A stretch of DNA of 64,000 bases from Novosphingobium terrae (GTDB lineage Bacteria; Pseudomonadota; Alphaproteobacteria; Sphingomonadales; Sphingomonadaceae): assembly GCF_017163935.1 (NCBI RefSeq), contig NZ_JABVZR010000001.1:868001-932000 (forward strand), given 5' to 3'. Positions 32,264 to 40,471 of this stretch are shown in pieces; within the stretch, counting starts at the first letter, position 1, and each line of letters opens with the position of its first letter. The notes beneath the pieces were generated by a model that had not been told where the DNA came from, ran no database searches, and saw only the letters and a program-made list of their open reading frames with translations. The position numbers and the translations under genes are program-made.

Positions 32264-33520
32264 TTAAAAGACCCGGCCCTCATCGAAATCGTCGCGCGTG
32301 CCGTTGAGGTAGTAATCCCCCAGCACCCGCCCGCGCAGCAGCGCTGGATTGTGGTTGAGCAGAGTGCGCACATTGCGCCAGTGCCGATCGAAGGCCTGCT
32401 TGCGCGAAATGGCCGAGCCGCCGCCCGTGTCGAACAGCCGCTCGGCAGCCTGCTGCGCCAGACGGCCCACCATGATCTGCGCCTTGGAATTGGCCAGCTG
32501 CGCCGCGAAGACCAGACGGTCCAGCACCTCGGGATCGGTCTCGCCCGCCGCAAAGGCCTCGGCGCTGCGGTCGAGATGGCGGCCCACATCGGCGATGGTC
32601 ACATCGATCACATGCGACAGGGCCGAAATATCGCCCACCGTCTGCTGCACAAAGGGATCGCCCGAGGCCTTTTCCGCGCTGCTGTGCTTGGCGGCGCGCG
32701 CCTTTTTGGTGGTGAACTGGATGGCGTCGGCCAGCACATTGCGCACAATGCCGCCCATCACCGCCACCAGATGCAATTGCGCGCGGGTGGCGCCATGGCG
32801 GCGGCGGAAGGGATCGTTGCCGCCGCGCGCGCCGATCTCCTCGGCGAAGACCTGCACATTCTCCAGCAGCACCGTGCCGCTGGCCGAGAGGGTCTGGCCC
32901 ATGCCGTCCCAGTCATCGAGCAGCTTGACCCCGGGGCGACCCGCGGGCAGCAGCACATGGGTCACCTCATCGGCATCGTTCATTGCGCTGAAGCTGTGGA
33001 AGTCGGCGAAGATCGCGCCGGTGGCGTAATATTTCTCGCCGTTGAGGCGGTAATGATCGCCTTCACGGGTCAGGCGGGTGCGAAACTGGTTGGGGCGTGG
33101 CGTGTTGATCTCCATATGCGCGCCGCCGAAAATCTTGCCCGCCAGCACCTGAGGCGCGCGCTTGCGGCTGGCCTCGGAGGCGGGATCGATCGCCAGACTT
33201 TCGATAAAGGCGAAATGGCTGCGCAACGCATGGGCCACGCCGGAATCCGCCGAGGCCAAAGCGACAGTGACCTCAAGCTGGTCGGAAAAACTGCCGCCCG
33301 GGCCGCCCAGCGCCTCGGGCACGCGCAGAAAGGTGAGGCCGGTGGTGCGCAGATAGTCGAAGAGGTGGAAGGGCAGTTCCCGGCTGCGCTCACGCTCGGC
33401 GGCGCCCTCGGCCACGGTGTCCAGCACCTCGGGCAGGCGGGCCAGAATGGCCTCGCGCGTCAGGCGGGCAGGGGCCTCACCGCGTGGCGGGGCCTCGGCA
33501 AGCGTCAGGGCTTCGGGCAT
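32264..33520 (-). CDS. DszC/SfnB-family acyl-CoA-dehydrogenase-fold monooxygenase
   Basis: The 418-residue product has the acyl-CoA dehydrogenase fold, but in the flavin monooxygenase branch with DszC and SfnB. DszC oxidises dibenzothiophene to the sulfone using reduced FMN. The C-terminal block 'FDRHWRNVRTLLNHNPALLRG' and 'YYLNGTRDDF' parallels the DszC end ('FDRFWRNVRT...'). 'YRLNGEKYYATGAIFADF' and 'DDWDGMGQTLSASGTVLLENV' also fit. No base glutamate typical of true acyl-CoA dehydrogenases is evident in the C-terminal helix. It is transcribed alone on the minus strand, with its own promoter region carrying an ATAGGCTTTA motif. The substrate may be another sulfone, sulfide or sulfoxide. Confidence 0.86.
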   Translation of the reverse strand: MPEALTLAEAPPRGEAPARLTREAILARLPEVLDTVAEGAAERERSRELPFHLFDYLRTTGLTFLRVPEALGGPGGSFSDQLEVTVALASADSGVAHALRSHFAFIESLAIDPASEASRKRAPQVLAGKIFGGAHMEINTPRPNQFRTRLTREGDHYRLNGEKYYATGAIFADFHSFSAMNDADEVTHVLLPAGRPGVKLLDDWDGMGQTLSASGTVLLENVQVFAEEIGARGGNDPFRRRHGATRAQLHLVAVMGGIVRNVLADAIQFTTKKARAAKHSSAEKASGDPFVQQTVGDISALSHVIDVTIADVGRHLDRSAEAFAAGETDPEVLDRLVFAAQLANSKAQIMVGRLAQQAAERLFDTGGGSAISRKQAFDRHWRNVRTLLNHNPALLRGRVLGDYYLNGTRDDFDEGRVF

Positions 33521-33620
33521 GCAAACTCTCCTTGAAACCTGGGGCGCAGCATAGGGCGCGGGGCATGGCGGCCAGCGCGATCATGCCGGGACTCGGATTA
33601 AGAGGCCCTCATATACACCT

Positions 33621-33630
33621 TAAAGCCTAT
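33621..33630 (-). promoter_or_regulatory. ATAGGCTTTA motif upstream of the DszC-like gene
   Basis: Differs at one base from the decamers at 25855 and 31020. It lies 100 bp upstream of the start at 33520, in an AT-rich patch. Confidence 0.3.
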
Positions 33631-33670
33631 TGGCGTGGTAGATATATTACTGCTCGCCATGGAGCAGCTT

Positions 33671-33702
33671 CATGCCCCGGGCCGCATCCGGCCCGGGGCA
33701 TG
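33671..33702 (-). terminator. Hairpin terminator after the second aldo/keto reductase
   Basis: A perfect 13-bp stem (CATGCCCCGGGCC and its complement) with a 6-nt loop lies 11 bp past the stop at 33713. No T-run follows. Confidence 0.65.
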
Positions 33703-33712
33703 GCATCATCGC

Positions 33713-34657
33713 TCAGGCAGGCTGGCTTTCCGGCAGGCTGCCCATCTGCTCTTCGGGATAGCGGTCGCCCGCCGTGGTGCCGCGCGGGAAGGCGCTTTCC
33801 AGCTCCGCGATGGTGGCCGGATCCAGCACCACATCATTGGCGGCCCAGTTGCTTTCCAGATGATGGATATGGCGCGTGCCGGGGATCGGCACCACGCCCT
33901 TGGCCAGCACCCAGGCGATGCTGATCTGCGCCGGGGTGACGCCATGGCGCTGCGCCACGCTGTCGATCAGCGCGCGGCGGGCGCTGTTGGCGGCCACGGC
34001 CTCTTCCTGAAAGCGCGGGTGGATGTTGCGGCGGTCGCCTTCCTCGGTGGGGGCGGCCCCGGCCAGAAAGCCCCGGCCCAGCGGCGCATAGCCGACAAAG
34101 CCGATGCCCAGTTCCCGCGCGGTGGGCAGGATTTCATCCTCGATCTCGCGGGTCCAGAGCGAATATTCGCTCTGTAGCGCGGTGATCGGGTGTGTGGCAT
34201 GGCCGCGCCGCAACGCATCGGCGCCCGCTTCGGAAATGCCGACAGCGCCGATCTTGCCCGCTTCAACCAGACGCCCAAGCTGGCCGATCGACTCTTCCAC
34301 CGGGATCTGCCCATCGATGCGGTGCAGGTAATAGAGGTCGATATGGTCGAGGCCGAGACGCTTCAGGCTGGCCTCCACCGCGTCCTGAGCGGTGATCACA
34401 GGGCCTTCGCCCCGGCGATGCGTGAACTTGCTGGCGATCACCAGCCTCTCGCGATGCGGGTGCAGGGCGCGGCCCAGCAACTCCTCATTGTGCCCCGACC
34501 CATAGCCGGTGGCGGTGTCGAAAAAGGTGATCCCCAGATCCACCGCGCGATGCAGCGTGGCAATCGAGCCCGCCTCATCGGCATGGCCATAGACATGCGA
34601 GAGGCCCATCGCCCCGAAACCCTGACGGCTGACCTCCAACGAACCGATAGATGGCAT
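33713..34657 (-). CDS. Aldo/keto reductase
   Basis: The 314-residue product has the catalytic Asp/Tyr in 'FFDTATGYGSGHNEELLG', Lys in 'VIASKFTHR' and His in 'LYYLHRIDG'. 'QSEYSLWTREIEDEILPTARELGIGFVGYAPLGRGFL' is the usual central block. It is diverged from the reductase at 20606-21658. The start MPSIGSLEVSRQGFGAMG was chosen; an upstream extension to 34753 lies in the promoter region and looks non-coding. It diverges from the FAD-binding protein gene, so the two probably share control. Confidence 0.9.
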   Translation of the reverse strand: MPSIGSLEVSRQGFGAMGLSHVYGHADEAGSIATLHRAVDLGITFFDTATGYGSGHNEELLGRALHPHRERLVIASKFTHRRGEGPVITAQDAVEASLKRLGLDHIDLYYLHRIDGQIPVEESIGQLGRLVEAGKIGAVGISEAGADALRRGHATHPITALQSEYSLWTREIEDEILPTARELGIGFVGYAPLGRGFLAGAAPTEEGDRRNIHPRFQEEAVAANSARRALIDSVAQRHGVTPAQISIAWVLAKGVVPIPGTRHIHHLESNWAANDVVLDPATIAELESAFPRGTTAGDRYPEEQMGSLPESQPA

Positions 34658-34889
34658 GCTCTGCTCCTGCTCCAACCTGCGTATGCGGGGGCCATGAGCC
34701 TGTGGCCGCCCGCCGCGCGAGGCATAAAAACTTGGGGCCCGAGAATTAATCATAGTTATCCCATAGGCAATGTGATTTTATTCCGGATGCGCTTCCCGGC
34801 CCGATCCCGGCAGCTTGCGTGATGGATGGAGCGCGGCATGGGGCAGGCCGCCCTTTACGGCTCTCATGGCCCGCCTTAAGCAGCGGGGC

Positions 34890-36263
34890 ATGAGCCTCGA
34901 CGCATCCCTGCCGACCACCCCGACCTTGCCCATCGCCATCGTGGGGGCAGGCTTTTCCGGCACGCTGCTGGCGATCAATCTGGTGAGGCAGGGCGCCCCC
35001 GTGGTGCTGGTGGAGCGCGAAGGCGCCCATTTCGCCAAGGGCGTGGCCTATGGCACGCGTCAGGTGGGGCATCTGCTCAATGTGCGCGCCGCCAACATGA
35101 GCGCCTTCCCCGAGGACCCAGACCATTTCCTGCGCTGGCTCGATTACGACAAGGGCGAGAAGGCCAACCGCTTCGTCCCGCGCGTTACCTATGGCCATTA
35201 TCTGCATGAGCTGCTGATGGCGGCGCTGACCGCTTCGCCCGAGCTGCTCTCGATCCGTCAGGGCGAGGCATGCGATGCCACGCTCAGCGCCACCGGCGTG
35301 GATGTGCAGATGGCCGATGGCGAGGTGCTGGCGGCGCGTGCTCTGGTGCTGGCCTCGGGCAATTTCGCGCCCGCGATGCTGCCGCTGCTGGCCGATCTGC
35401 CCGGGACCATCCTGAAAGCTGACCCATGGGCCGACGATGCGCTGGAGGGGCTGGGCGATGACGCCCATGTGCTGCTGGTGGGCACCGGGCTGACGGCGGC
35501 GGATATGGCGATCAGCCTCGACCGCGCGGGCTTTGGCGGCAAGGTCACCGCTTTGTCACGCCGGGGGCTGATGCCGCGTGCCCATGCGGCCGAGGGGCCC
35601 AGGCCCGGCCCCGTACCCCGCCCGGCGGAGCGCGGAGCGGCCCTGCTGCAGCGCCTGCGCCACCGCGCGAAAGAGGTGGACTGGCGTGAGGCGGTGGATG
35701 AGCTGCGCCCCCATACGCAGGCCCTATGGCGCTTGCATGACCGGCAGCAACAGGCCCGGCTGCTGCGTCATCTGCGCCCGTGGTGGGATGTCCACCGCCA
35801 TCGCCTGGCCCCGCCCGTTGCCGAGCGGATCGCGCAGATGCAGGCCGAAGACCGGCTGACCCTTCAGGCCGGGCGCATCCTTTCCGCGCGCGAAGAGCAG
35901 GGGCGGGCACGGATCACCCTGCGCCCGCGCGGTGCTGCGGGCGAACAGAGCCTCACTGTGGACCGCATCCTGCTCTGCACCGGGCCGGAAAGCGACATCG
36001 GGCGCTGCGGCGATCCGCTGCTCGACCGGCTGGCGGCGCGCGGCCTGATCCGCTCCGACCGGCACCGGCTGGGGCTGGATGTCGACCATGCCGGGCGGCT
36101 GATCGATGCGCAGGGCGCGGTGCATGAGGCGCTGCTGGCCGTGGGGCCGCTGACGCGCGGGGCTTTCTGGGAAAGCGTGGCCGTGCCCGATATCCGCCGT
36201 CAGGTCTGGTCCACGGCCCGCCGCATGACCCAGACTCACTGGGTGGAGGGCGAGGGGCTCTGA
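34890..36263 (+). CDS. FAD/NAD(P)-binding oxidoreductase of the YdhS-like type
   Basis: The 457-residue product has two Rossmann signatures: 'IAIVGAGFSGTLLAINLV' near the start and 'VLLVGTGLTAADMAISLD' in the middle. Also present are 'LLNVRAANMSAFPEDPDHFLRWL' and 'GVAYGT'. This pattern is that of the FAD-NAD(P)-binding proteins (PF13454 type) of unknown reaction. Proteins like this could oxidise or reduce an organosulfur intermediate or recycle flavin, but nothing in the sequence decides this. The start at 34890 was chosen; in-frame starts at 34866 and 34815 exist. It ends 4 bp before the converging AraC gene. Confidence 0.82.
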   Translation: MSLDASLPTTPTLPIAIVGAGFSGTLLAINLVRQGAPVVLVEREGAHFAKGVAYGTRQVGHLLNVRAANMSAFPEDPDHFLRWLDYDKGEKANRFVPRVTYGHYLHELLMAALTASPELLSIRQGEACDATLSATGVDVQMADGEVLAARALVLASGNFAPAMLPLLADLPGTILKADPWADDALEGLGDDAHVLLVGTGLTAADMAISLDRAGFGGKVTALSRRGLMPRAHAAEGPRPGPVPRPAERGAALLQRLRHRAKEVDWREAVDELRPHTQALWRLHDRQQQARLLRHLRPWWDVHRHRLAPPVAERIAQMQAEDRLTLQAGRILSAREEQGRARITLRPRGAAGEQSLTVDRILLCTGPESDIGRCGDPLLDRLAARGLIRSDRHRLGLDVDHAGRLIDAQGAVHEALLAVGPLTRGAFWESVAVPDIRRQVWSTARRMTQTHWVEGEGL

Positions 36264-36267
36264 CGCA

Positions 36268-37236
36268 TTATGCCTGATCGGCGCTTTGGAATCCGCTGCG
36301 CTCGGCATGAGCCAGCCGCCAGGCGCGCGGCGTTTCTCCGGTCTTCTTCTTGAAGAAGCGGGTGAAATAGCTGGCCTCGGCAAAGCCCAGTTCCCCGGCG
36401 ATGCCGGTCACCGACAGAGCCGTATAGGCCAGATAGCGCTGCGCCTCGGCCAGAATGCGTTCATGCAGCATGGCCTGCGGCGAGAGCCCTGCCACCTGCG
36501 TGCAGGCCAGCCGCAATTGCGAGACGCTGACCCCCAGCTGCGCGGCCATCGCATCGAGCAGCGGCTGGCGGCGGAACTGCTCCTCCACCAGAGCGCGAAA
36601 CCGCGCAACCAGCCGCCCGCGCCCATGGCCCGAAGGGGCAGGCGCCGTGCCATCCGGCCAGTGGCGGAACAGATGCAGCAGCACAGCCATCAGATGAATG
36701 TCCGCGCCGATCGAACTGCCGCGGCGCCCGCCTTCCAGCTCTTGCCCCAGCCTTTCGAGGTCGGGCGTCAACTGGTCCAGCACGGCCGGCGGCAGATCGA
36801 CCACGCCGGGTTTCATCATCAGCAGATGCAGGGCGGGCGCGCGCTGCAGCAGGCTTTCGAAATAATGGGTGTCGATGGTCAGGACCCAGCCTTGCGCGCT
36901 GCCCTCATAACGGAAGCCATGGATGCGATGGGGCGGCACCACCAGCACCGATCCGCAGGAGAAGGGCTGGCTCTCGCCCTCGATCAGCATCTCGCCATGC
37001 CCGCCGGTGACCAGCATCAGCTGGCAGAAGCGCGGATGGACATGCGGCTGGATCACCCAGCCACGCTCGCGGCAGCGGCGCTCCAGCGGTTCTACATTGA
37101 TGAACCATTTGGGGCGCGGTTCAGCGTCGCCGTAAAGCACATAGCTGGGCACGGGCACATCGCTGCGGCTGCCCGCGATCAGGACGGATTCGACCTGTTT
37201 TGGCGATTTGTCCTGTTTAATATCATAATCGCGCAT
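36268..37236 (-). CDS. AraC-family transcriptional regulator, PobR-like
   Basis: The 322-residue protein has an N-terminal cupin ligand-binding domain ('VIQPHVHPRFCQLMLVTGGHGEMLIEGE') and a C-terminal AraC double helix-turn-helix ('LLDAMAAQLGVSVSQLRLACTQVAG' and 'SVTGIAGELGFAEASYFTRFFKKKTGETPRAWR'). The N-terminal stretch 'PSYVLYGDAEPRPKWFINVEPLE' resembles PobR, the 4-hydroxybenzoate-responsive activator. It diverges from an aromatic-acid-type MFS gene across 107 bp, so it most likely controls that gene and the channel gene after it. The inducer is unknown. Confidence 0.9.
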   Translation of the reverse strand: MRDYDIKQDKSPKQVESVLIAGSRSDVPVPSYVLYGDAEPRPKWFINVEPLERRCRERGWVIQPHVHPRFCQLMLVTGGHGEMLIEGESQPFSCGSVLVVPPHRIHGFRYEGSAQGWVLTIDTHYFESLLQRAPALHLLMMKPGVVDLPPAVLDQLTPDLERLGQELEGGRRGSSIGADIHLMAVLLHLFRHWPDGTAPAPSGHGRGRLVARFRALVEEQFRRQPLLDAMAAQLGVSVSQLRLACTQVAGLSPQAMLHERILAEAQRYLAYTALSVTGIAGELGFAEASYFTRFFKKKTGETPRAWRLAHAERSGFQSADQA

Positions 37237-37343
37237 GGCGGGCCTGTACGTGATGGTTCACATTGGCGCAACCCGCAGGACCGCCGCCTCGCGCTGCCCA
37301 CGACACTGCCTGACCGCTCATAACCTGCCCCAAGAGGACTGCC

Positions 37344-38651
37344 ATGGAAGATCCCCGCGCTAGAATCGCGCGTGAACCGATGCATCTGCGCCAGACACTG
37401 GCGATTGCGATTGCCACCGCGCTCAATGCGCTCGACGGTTTCGACGTGCTCTCGATCAGCTTCGCCTCGCCGGGCATTGCCAAAGAATGGCATGTCACCA
37501 GGCAGGCGCTGGGCGTGGTGCTGTCGATGGAGCTGATCGGCATGGGGCTGGGCGCCTTCCTGCTCGGCATGCTGGCCGACAGGATCGGGCGGCGCCCCAC
37601 CATTCTGGGCTGCCTGGTGGTGATGGCCAGCGGCATGCTGGCGGCCTCTTTCGCTCAAGATGTGACGATGCTTTCGGCCTTCCGGCTCTACACCGGCCTT
37701 GGCATCGGCGGCATGCTGGCGGCGACCAATGCCATCGTCGCGGAATGCTCGAATGCGCGGCGGCGCAATCTGGCCGTGGCGATCATGGCGGGCGGCTATC
37801 CGATCGGCGCGGTGGTGGGCGGCTTTATCGCCTCACAGTTGCTGGCCACGACAGGCCATTGGCAGAGCGTGTTCCAGTTCGGCGCGGCGATGACGGTGTG
37901 CTTCATCCCGCTGGTGCTGTGGCTGGTGCCCGAAACCATCGCCTTCCTGCTGATCCGCCAGCCGCGCGGCGCGCTGGAGAAGATCAACCGCACGATGGTG
38001 CGCCAGGGCCGCGAGCCTCTCGACTTGCTGCCCCCGCTGCCCGAGGCGAAGAAGGGCGTGGCGCTGGCCCAACTGTTCGCGCCGGGCGTGGCAGGTGTCA
38101 GCACGGCGCTGATCCTCGCCTATTTCTCGCATATGATGACCTTCTACTTCCTGATGAAGTGGATTCCCAAGATCATCGTCGACATGGGCTATCCCGCTGC
38201 CGCTGCCGGTGGTGTGCTGGTCTGGGCCAATGTGGGCGGGGCGACGGGATCGATCACGCTCTCCATCCTGACCCAGCGCTTTGGCGTGCGCCCGCTGGTG
38301 ATCGGGCTGATGCTGGGCGGCGCCGCGGCGGTGGCGGCTTTCGGTCAGGGGCTGGGCACGCTGGAGGCGCTGTCGCTGGCGGCCTGCCTTGGCGGCTTCT
38401 TCACCAATGGCGCGACGGCGGGGCTCTATGCGGTGATCGCCCAATCCTATCCCGCCGAGTTGCGCGCGGGCGGCACCGGTCTGGTGATCGGCATCGGGCG
38501 TGCCGGTGCCGCTTTGGGCCCCATCGTGGCGGGCGCCTTGTTCGAGGCGCATTGGCCGCTCTCGCATGTGGCCGGGGTGATGGCCTGCGGCACGCTGGTG
38601 GGCGGCCTTGCCCTCTCGCTGCTGCGCTATCGCGAGGCCGATATCGCCTGA
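37344..38651 (+). CDS. MFS transporter of the aromatic acid:H+ symporter type
   Basis: The 435-residue protein has twelve predicted helices. The AAHS hallmark 'ALNALDGFDVLSISFASPGIAKEW' is in helix one, and 'GMLADRIGRRPTILGC' is in the loop between helices two and three. Such carriers import benzoate- or hydroxybenzoate-type acids with protons. The divergent PobR-like regulator and downstream outer-membrane channel suggest an uptake unit for an aromatic acid. No degradation enzyme is in the window, so it probably feeds a pathway elsewhere. Confidence 0.9.
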   Translation: MEDPRARIAREPMHLRQTLAIAIATALNALDGFDVLSISFASPGIAKEWHVTRQALGVVLSMELIGMGLGAFLLGMLADRIGRRPTILGCLVVMASGMLAASFAQDVTMLSAFRLYTGLGIGGMLAATNAIVAECSNARRRNLAVAIMAGGYPIGAVVGGFIASQLLATTGHWQSVFQFGAAMTVCFIPLVLWLVPETIAFLLIRQPRGALEKINRTMVRQGREPLDLLPPLPEAKKGVALAQLFAPGVAGVSTALILAYFSHMMTFYFLMKWIPKIIVDMGYPAAAAGGVLVWANVGGATGSITLSILTQRFGVRPLVIGLMLGGAAAVAAFGQGLGTLEALSLAACLGGFFTNGATAGLYAVIAQSYPAELRAGGTGLVIGIGRAGAALGPIVAGALFEAHWPLSHVAGVMACGTLVGGLALSLLRYREADIA

Positions 38652-38763
38652 TCCTTGGCAGGGCTCTGCCCCCGGACCCTGCTTTTCAATCCTGACCCTG
38701 TCTGACCGGGCCGCGCTTTTGCCCTGCGATGGCGCGCGCCCATGCCCCCGAGAGACATCACTG

Positions 38764-40290
38764 ATGACGCGTTTCAACCTTGCCTGTCTGGCCGGCATCG
38801 TCGCCACCGCGACCATGGTCCAGACGGCCCATGCCGAAGCTCCACCACCCAGCCTTGGCACCGGCACCGATGTGCCCTCCGATCCGATGTTCGGCGGCAC
38901 CAGCGCCGCGATCAGGCCCGCGCCCAGGGATGGCGATAAAAAGCCTGTGCTGCCTGCCAGCAACCAGCCGGGCGGGCGGCTGGGCGCGCCGGGCACCTAT
39001 CAGATCATGCGCTGGGCCGAGGATTGGTCCAGACCGGTCTCATCCGATGCGCCGCTGACCGCGAAGATGAAGCATATCTCGCTGGGGCGTGACGATATCT
39101 ATCTGACGCTGGGCGGCGGCCTGCGCCTTTACTACACCGATTGGAGCCATGCCTATCTGGGCCAGCGTGCCAATGACAGCGACCGACCCCTGCAGACGCG
39201 CGCGCGTTTGAATGCCGATCTGCATATCACGCAATATGTCCGCGCCTTTATCGAACTGGGCGACAACCGCGAATATGGCGAGAATTTCACCACCGGGCCC
39301 AATGTCGACCGCTTCGATATCCAGCAGGCCTTTGTCGATCTGACGGTGCCGCTGGGCAAGGCGGGGCAGATCACCTTCCGCCCGGGCCGCTATGAAATGC
39401 CGCTGGGCAATGGCAAGCTGATGGGCGTGCGCGAGGGGCTGAACATGCGCCTTTCCTATCAGGGCTTCCGCGCCACCTATATTCTGCCGGGCAAGATCAG
39501 CATCGACGCCTTCGACGTGCGCCCGATCAACATCAAGCCCGGCACCTTCGACGATGGCCCGAATCACACCAGCATCTATCGCGGCATCTATGCCAGCTCT
39601 GCCGCGCTGGTGCCGGGGCTGACGACGGACCTCTATTTCTATCAGGTCAACCGCGACACGGCGACGCTCTACACCGGCAAGGGCGCCGATACGCGCCAGA
39701 ACTGGGGCGCGCGCATCGCCCGCAAGACGAAGCATTATGACCTCGATCTGGAGGGCAACCTTCAGCGCGGCCATTTCGTGGGGCAGCAGATCGATGCCTA
39801 TGCCGTGATGCTGGATGCGGGTTACACCTTTGCCGAGCAGACATGGACGCCGCGTCTGGGCGTGCGGGCCAACATCTTCTCGGGCGATGGCAAGGCTAAT
39901 GACGGCAAGGCGGGCACCTTCTGGGCAGCCTCGCCGCGCCTGCCGCTGATCAGCGAGGCGGCGTTTTTCGCGCTTTCCAACCTGATGGATGTCTATCCGA
40001 TGGTGACGGTCAAGCCGCGCAAGGATCTGGCGATCACCGTGGGGCCGGACTTCCTGTGGCGTAACTCCACCGCCGACGGCATCTACATCGGCCCGGCGGG
40101 GGCAACGCTGAAGGCCTATGACGGCAGCCGGGCGATTGGCACCGATCTCAATCTGGAAGCCACCTGGCAGGCCACCAAAAGCGTGCAGTTCCGCCTTTAC
40201 GAGACCTATTTCTCCGGCACGCGCTCGATGAAGGCGGATGGCGGCAGAAATGGCAATTACTTCGGCCTGCTGGGCGAGCTGCGCTTCTAG
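38764..40290 (+). CDS. Outer-membrane channel, alginate-export-domain family
   Basis: The 508-residue protein has a signal peptide (MTRFNLACLAGIVATATMVQTAHA) and then alternating hydrophobic/polar beta-strands ending in aromatic-terminal 'LLGELRF', the classic outer-membrane C-terminus with Phe last. 'LGGGLRLYYTDW', 'FRPGRYEMPLGNGKLMGVREGLNMRLSYQG' and 'NWGARIAR' fit the alginate_exp porin family, which in sphingomonads often serves small-molecule uptake rather than alginate. It follows the MFS importer by 112 bp on the same strand, and the pair probably forms an outer-to-inner membrane uptake route. Confidence 0.85.
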   Translation: MTRFNLACLAGIVATATMVQTAHAEAPPPSLGTGTDVPSDPMFGGTSAAIRPAPRDGDKKPVLPASNQPGGRLGAPGTYQIMRWAEDWSRPVSSDAPLTAKMKHISLGRDDIYLTLGGGLRLYYTDWSHAYLGQRANDSDRPLQTRARLNADLHITQYVRAFIELGDNREYGENFTTGPNVDRFDIQQAFVDLTVPLGKAGQITFRPGRYEMPLGNGKLMGVREGLNMRLSYQGFRATYILPGKISIDAFDVRPINIKPGTFDDGPNHTSIYRGIYASSAALVPGLTTDLYFYQVNRDTATLYTGKGADTRQNWGARIARKTKHYDLDLEGNLQRGHFVGQQIDAYAVMLDAGYTFAEQTWTPRLGVRANIFSGDGKANDGKAGTFWAASPRLPLISEAAFFALSNLMDVYPMVTVKPRKDLAITVGPDFLWRNSTADGIYIGPAGATLKAYDGSRAIGTDLNLEATWQATKSVQFRLYETYFSGTRSMKADGGRNGNYFGLLGELRF

Positions 40291-40318
40291 CCTTTTGTCT
40301 TGCCGCGTTTTCCGAGTC

Positions 40319-40338
40319 GCCGGGTGATTGCACCCGGC
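40319..40338 (+). terminator. Possible hairpin terminator after the porin gene
   Basis: GCCGGGTG pairs with CACCCGGC around loop ATTG, 28 bp past the stop, with only TT following. Confidence 0.4.
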
Positions 40339-40471
40339 TTGCAAACGCTTTGGGGAGGCGAGGAACCGCCGCGCGGGGCAAGGCATTTCATCGCCATGAG
40401 ATGCTTTCGCACAGAACCGGCGATCGGGCCCCACGCGCAGGGATTCGGTCTGGCCGGGCAGGGGCGCCTCC

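Noticed and set aside
19157..34657. Claim that the locus degrades dibenzothiophene itself
   Set aside because: Only family-level resemblance is visible and a peptide-type importer is unusual for a hydrophobic thiophene; substrate left open.
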